Below, one piece after another: positions 14,678 to 17,723 of a stretch of 17,723 nucleotides of DNA (positions are counted from its first letter, which is position 1; every line of letters starts with the position of its first letter). Source of the stretch: Saprospiraceae bacterium UBA2365 (lineage in GTDB: Bacteria > Bacteroidota > Bacteroidia > Chitinophagales > Saprospiraceae); contig DDTL01000083.1 in assembly GCA_002344345.1 (NCBI GenBank), positions 1 to 17,723 of the forward strand, in the 5' to 3' direction. The position numbers were made by a program, and so were the translations under genes. Below the pieces are notes generated by a model that worked only from the letters and a program-made list of their open reading frames with translations, ran no database searches and was not told where the DNA came from.

Positions 14678-15532
14678 ATGATTATGACTAAACTTCCTTT
14701 TTACAAAAGATCCTGGTTCCTCTGGGTGATCACTATCCTTTTTACTTTATTTATTGCTGTATGGCAACGATCAACCGGTCCTACATATCCCAAAAAAGGT
14801 CAGGCGGAGATCGGAAATGAAGTGATCAAATATAAACTGATCCGGTCTGATGAGGTTGAAGGGGAAACTGTTGAAACTGAAATTGCGATCAAAGCGCCTG
14901 AAAATATCAATGGAAGCTATATTTTTAAAAGATATAAAAGTTTTGATGACTGGACTGAAAAACCTTTGGAACGGCGTGGAGACGAATTGATATTGTCCAT
15001 TCCCAGGCAGCCTAAAGCAGGCAAGATGGAATACCAGATCAGCATGACAGACGGTTTACACACGGTTAAATTCCCTGATGAACCGGTGATCATGAGATAT
15101 AAGGGTGTTGTGCCAAAATTGCCTGTTCTTTTACCGCATGTTTTGATGATGTTGCTGGCAATGATCTTTTCGACCAGAACTGGTTTGGAAGCAATATTCA
15201 GAAGACACAATACTTTTCGTTTGAGTCTGTGGACTCTGATTTTTTTGAGTATCGGAGGACTGATCCTCGGACCCATCATGCAAAAATACGCTTTTGATGC
15301 ATACTGGACGGGTTGGCCTTTTGGTCATGACCTGACAGATAACAAAACCATCGTGGCATGGACTTTCTGGTTGATCGCTGTGATTGCAGTTTATAAAGTC
15401 AGAACCAGGAGGGTGATGGTGATCATCGCTGCGATCGTGCTGCTGGCGATTTATTCCATCCCTCACAGTATGATGGGATCTGAAATAGATCATACCAAAA
15501 CTGAAGCGCCTAAAACCGAGGTAAATGAATGA
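14678..15532 (+). CDS. Uncharacterised multi-pass inner-membrane protein
   Basis: I do not recognise a characterised family, although similar proteins seem widespread in Bacteroidota. The 284 residues hold an N-terminal TM (~10-27), a ~115-residue soluble domain (~30-145, beta-rich, probably periplasmic), then four TM segments (~147-164, ~180-200, ~223-240, ~246-263). Conserved-looking polar motifs sit at or between the helices: WPFGHDLTDNKT before TM4, and IPHSMMGSEID at the end of TM5, with two His residues that might bind a metal or haem (speculative). The tail is short and charged. Start is ATG 14678 (MIMTK) or ATG 14684 (MTKLPF). It appears monocistronic, with a terminator hairpin after it. 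Confidence 0.85.
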   Translation: MIMTKLPFYKRSWFLWVITILFTLFIAVWQRSTGPTYPKKGQAEIGNEVIKYKLIRSDEVEGETVETEIAIKAPENINGSYIFKRYKSFDDWTEKPLERRGDELILSIPRQPKAGKMEYQISMTDGLHTVKFPDEPVIMRYKGVVPKLPVLLPHVLMMLLAMIFSTRTGLEAIFRRHNTFRLSLWTLIFLSIGGLILGPIMQKYAFDAYWTGWPFGHDLTDNKTIVAWTFWLIAVIAVYKVRTRRVMVIIAAIVLLAIYSIPHSMMGSEIDHTKTEAPKTEVNE

Positions 15533-15599
15533 TGAACTTATGGGATATCAATACTGATTGATTGATATGTAAGTTATTGGTAGTCAAATTTATGATTAA

Positions 15600-15633
15600 C
15601 CTGATTTGAAGTGTTACTTCATGTCAGGCTTTT
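15600..15633 (+). terminator. Terminator hairpin between convergent genes
   Basis: CCTGA-TT-TGAAGT-GTT-ACTTCA-TG-TCAGG forms an 11-bp stem with one internal loop (15600-15628), followed by CTTTTAT. It ends the membrane-protein transcript. It also lies just past the MOSC gene stop on the other strand and might serve both, although the minus side lacks a T tract. Confidence 0.7.
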
Positions 15634-15640
15634 ATATCGA

Positions 15641-16429
15641 TTAAGTTAAATTCACAGTATCTCCAATCCGGATCATGCCCTCTTTGGTGCAAATCATATT
15701 GGTTCCGAATAATACCTGATTGTCTTTTTTCCGGTAACGGCTCAGAACGGTTAGTGGTTCATTGTTCTGTATAGCCGTCACAGGGTCAATTGTAACGATT
15801 TTGCATCTGCCGCAAGGTTTGATGTTGGCAAATCCGGCATTTCCAATCTGCAAAAGCTGCCAGTCATCTTCTTCATGTGGCTCAGAGGTGGAAACCACCA
15901 TATTGGGCCTGAAACGCATCATATCAACGGGCTCATTCAACTGTTGGTTGAGGTAATTTAAACTGGTTTCGCCTGCCAGCAGATAGGGGTATCCGTCTGC
16001 AAAACTAACCGGTAAACGACCTCCAAGTTTTTGAACGAAATGTGATCTGGATCTTTCATTCGTCATTCTGACCAGAAATACTTTCCTGTTGAGTGCATCG
16101 GAAAACCAATGACTGACCTGATCATCCACTTCAGTCGCTTCAGCAGGATCATTCCATACAAAACTATCTATTTTATGTCCGTTTATCTGATCGATCCCAA
16201 ACGAAATGGCATGATTCCCAAAGGTCACTGTAAGTTCTTCAGATGATTTTGACAAACTGAACAGCGCTAATTCAGGCAATTCGCGTTGGGTTAAACATGA
16301 AAACTCCTGGTCGAGCAACATCCAGTTTCGATCCAGTTCAAATCCGTGCCAGCGGGCATTTGCCATATCGAGCCGGATCCCGCCCAGACTTTTTACAGGA
16401 TAGATCAGGAGGTCTTTGATTTTGTACAT
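15641..16429 (-). CDS. MOSC-domain molybdenum-cofactor protein (YcbX/mARC-like)
   Basis: A predicted Mo-cofactor enzyme of the MOSC superfamily, related to bacterial YcbX and mitochondrial amidoxime-reducing component, which reduce N-hydroxylated compounds. The N-terminal beta-barrel domain starts with IKDLLIYPVKSLGGI, the family pattern. The MOSC domain carries MRFRPNMVVS (171-180) and KPCGRCKIVTIDP (204-216), where Cys206 is the likely Mo ligand. The C-terminal FGTNM and IRIGDTV are also typical. The 262 residues fit a version without the ferredoxin domain present in E. coli YcbX, so it needs a separate electron donor. The gene is convergent with the membrane-protein gene and has no close operon partner. 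Confidence 0.9.
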   Translation of the reverse strand: MYKIKDLLIYPVKSLGGIRLDMANARWHGFELDRNWMLLDQEFSCLTQRELPELALFSLSKSSEELTVTFGNHAISFGIDQINGHKIDSFVWNDPAEATEVDDQVSHWFSDALNRKVFLVRMTNERSRSHFVQKLGGRLPVSFADGYPYLLAGETSLNYLNQQLNEPVDMMRFRPNMVVSTSEPHEEDDWQLLQIGNAGFANIKPCGRCKIVTIDPVTAIQNNEPLTVLSRYRKKDNQVLFGTNMICTKEGMIRIGDTVNLT

Positions 16430-16443
16430 GGATTTATTTGAAA

Positions 16444-16483
16444 ATTTGATAATTTGGTAATTTGGTAATTTGGAAATTTGATT
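16444..16483. repeat. Octamer tandem repeat, five copies of ATTTGGTA type
   Basis: Five consecutive 8-bp units: ATTTGATA, ATTTGGTA, ATTTGGTA, ATTTGGAA, ATTTGATT. The array is 40 bp and begins 14 bp upstream of the MOSC start codon, so it occupies that gene's likely promoter or leader. Copy number could vary by slippage. Confidence 0.75.
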
Positions 16484-16486
16484 ATT

Positions 16487-16551
16487 GAGTTTACTCCGAA
16501 AAGTCTTTGCCCCCTGATTTCCTCTAAAATTGGACTTTTCGGAGCAGACTT
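16487..16551. repeat. Long inverted repeat around CTCCGAAAAGTC
   Basis: CTCCGAAAAGTC (16494-16505) and GACTTTTCGGAG (16533-16544) are perfect 12-bp inverted arms around a 27-nt loop. Outer flanks (16487-16493 and 16545-16551) extend the pairing imperfectly to ~19 bp. No coding sequence lies inside. It may be a dispersed palindromic repeat or MITE remnant, or a terminator for a transcript from either side, although no T tract follows. Confidence 0.6.
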
Positions 16552-16573
16552 ATATTTTGATAATTTCCATGAT

Positions 16574-16613
16574 CAACAACTCAACAACTCAACCATTCAA
16601 CAACTCACCAACT
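16574..16613. repeat. Octamer tandem repeat, five copies of CAACAACT type
   Basis: Five 8-bp units: CAACAACT, CAACAACT, CAACCATT, CAACAACT, CACCAACT. The array is again 40 bp and ends 3 bp from the stop codon of the PorV/PorQ-like gene. It has the same period and length as the array at 16444 but a different sequence. Confidence 0.7.
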
Positions 16614-16615
16614 GA

Positions 16616-17723
16616 TTACCTTTGGCTTTTCTCCTTTAAGTCGAGTTTTAGCGAGAAAATATGTGAATACTCGGTAATGCCTAATTTGCCCACATTGGTG
16701 AGTGCATAATCAGCGGTCAGTCTGCCCAGTTTCAGGCCAAGGCCAATGTTGGGTTGCAGGTTGATGCTTTTGGTGCCGACAAGGTTTTTATCGATAAACT
16801 GAAGATTACCGATGCCGCCACGAAGGAATACCAGATGGTTATATCCGAACTCTATTCCGAAAGCCGGTCCAACATCCACCGTTTCAGTCTGTATTACAGC
16901 GTATAAGCTTGAATTTGTACTGATATTCAAATTACCTTCGACCAGATATGAAATGCCTTTTTCACCCTGTTTGGCTCCTCCTGCAAAACCCAGGCCAACG
17001 ATCACCTGTGGAAGGGCTACTTCTGTGGTAGCTTTTGGAATGTCATTTCCGGTTGCAAAAAGGATCTCTTTTTCCTCTTCCGTATAATTGAAACTCCATG
17101 TGGTAAAAGTAGAAGGAATGTCGCGCAACATAAGGCCAAATCGCCATTTACCAAAATTCATCTGGGTACCGAAGTCAAATCCAAATCCCCAGGCAGTTCC
17201 GAATTGCCCGATGTTACGGTTTACAACTTTTACGTTGCCCCCTAAAAAAAGATTCGAATAAAGTTTGTATGAATAAGAAAGTAAAAATGCATAATCAGTG
17301 GCAGAAAACTCAGAGATCATATCATAATTGACCCTTCCGTCCGGGCCTATCAGGTTGAAAGTGTTAGGGATCTGGTCCACACCCATCCGAATGAAAGACA
17401 AGCCGGCAAATGACCTGCCATTGTTTCCGAATTTTTTCCCGAAGGCTACATAATCATATTGGGCAATACCGGCAAACCATTCAGCATGCATTGCGCTGAT
17501 CTGGAAAGGAGCCTGAATCCTGGATAAACCTGCCGGATTCCAGTATCCCGCAGTGATATCATCCACTCCGGCAGCATTGGCACCCATCATACCGTGAGCT
17601 TTGGCTCCAACACCGATGTTGAGAAACTCATTGACAAATCTCCGTGTCTGGCATTGAGATACGTTAGCATACAGCATCAGCAGCAATGTGGCTAAAGAAG
17701 CGCAGAAGTATTTTTTGTTCAAC
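16616..17723 (-). CDS. PorV/PorQ-family outer-membrane beta-barrel protein (5' end may be cut)
   Basis: A predicted outer-membrane barrel of the PorV/PorQ family, whose members assist type IX secretion. A signal peptide is visible (hydrophobic core ASLATLLLMLYANVS, likely cut near SQCQ). The mature N-terminus NEFLNIGVGAKAHGMMGANAAGVDD-, then ITAGYWNPAGL, is the conserved family start, also FadL-like in its NPAG motif. Alternating aromatic/polar strands follow to a C-terminal strand ending in FSLKLDLKEKSQR. About 368 residues are in the window. The first possible start here is a TTG at 17720-17722, at the window edge, so the true start may be a few codons outside. It could be PorV itself or a paralogue; I cannot separate these by eye. 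Confidence 0.8.
   Translation of the reverse strand, partial: LNKKYFCASLATLLLMLYANVSQCQTRRFVNEFLNIGVGAKAHGMMGANAAGVDDITAGYWNPAGLSRIQAPFQISAMHAEWFAGIAQYDYVAFGKKFGNNGRSFAGLSFIRMGVDQIPNTFNLIGPDGRVNYDMISEFSATDYAFLLSYSYKLYSNLFLGGNVKVVNRNIGQFGTAWGFGFDFGTQMNFGKWRFGLMLRDIPSTFTTWSFNYTEEEKEILFATGNDIPKATTEVALPQVIVGLGFAGGAKQGEKGISYLVEGNLNISTNSSLYAVIQTETVDVGPAFGIEFGYNHLVFLRGGIGNLQFIDKNLVGTKSINLQPNIGLGLKLGRLTADYALTNVGKLGITEYSHIFSLKLDLKEKSQR

Overview
The window looks like a Bacteroidota chromosome or contig. It is AT-rich, the promoter-like sites fit the TTTG / TAnnTTTG pattern of that phylum, the right edge carries a PorV/PorQ-type outer-membrane protein (found with type IX secretion in this phylum), and the cas genes resemble the type III-B set of Bacteroides-like organisms. 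I cannot name a genus.

Positions 3-12837 hold one minus-strand type III-B (Cmr) CRISPR-Cas operon. In transcription order it reads: DEDDh exonuclease, CorA-like membrane effector, a small unrecognised two-TM coiled-coil protein, cmr1, cas10/cmr2, cmr3, cmr4, cmr5, cmr6, a ~200-bp MITE-like element with a terminator-like hairpin, cas6, and an RT-Cas1 fusion. Genes up to cmr6 overlap by 4-19 nt or lie 4-30 nt apart. Cas10 has no HD nuclease domain and no visible zinc finger, but keeps a palm domain with a GGED motif. With a CorA effector and no CARF protein in view, this matches the group in which Cas10 is known to make SAM-AMP and CorA responds at the membrane. The DEDDh exonuclease sits where a signal-degrading enzyme would be expected. 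RT-Cas1 should integrate spacers, possibly from RNA, but its gene carries a one-base frameshift in the Cas1 part, so spacer acquisition may be lost, may depend on ribosomal frameshifting, or the frameshift may be a sequencing error. No cas2 and no CRISPR array are visible. The window starts at the Cas1 stop codon, so both may lie just to the left.

Positions 12838-13527 are an AT-rich divergent intergenic region with AAAGTT repeats and a good Bacteroidota promoter for a plus-strand peroxiredoxin gene (13528-14244). That gene ends at a clear terminator. A ~430-bp gap with little content follows, then a plus-strand multi-pass membrane protein (14678-15532) and a terminator hairpin. Convergent to it is a minus-strand MOSC-domain protein (15641-16429). 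A repeat-rich spacer (16444-16613) holds two 40-bp octamer arrays around a long inverted repeat, and the PorV/PorQ-like gene runs to the right edge. These right-hand genes look like ordinary chromosome next to the defence operon.
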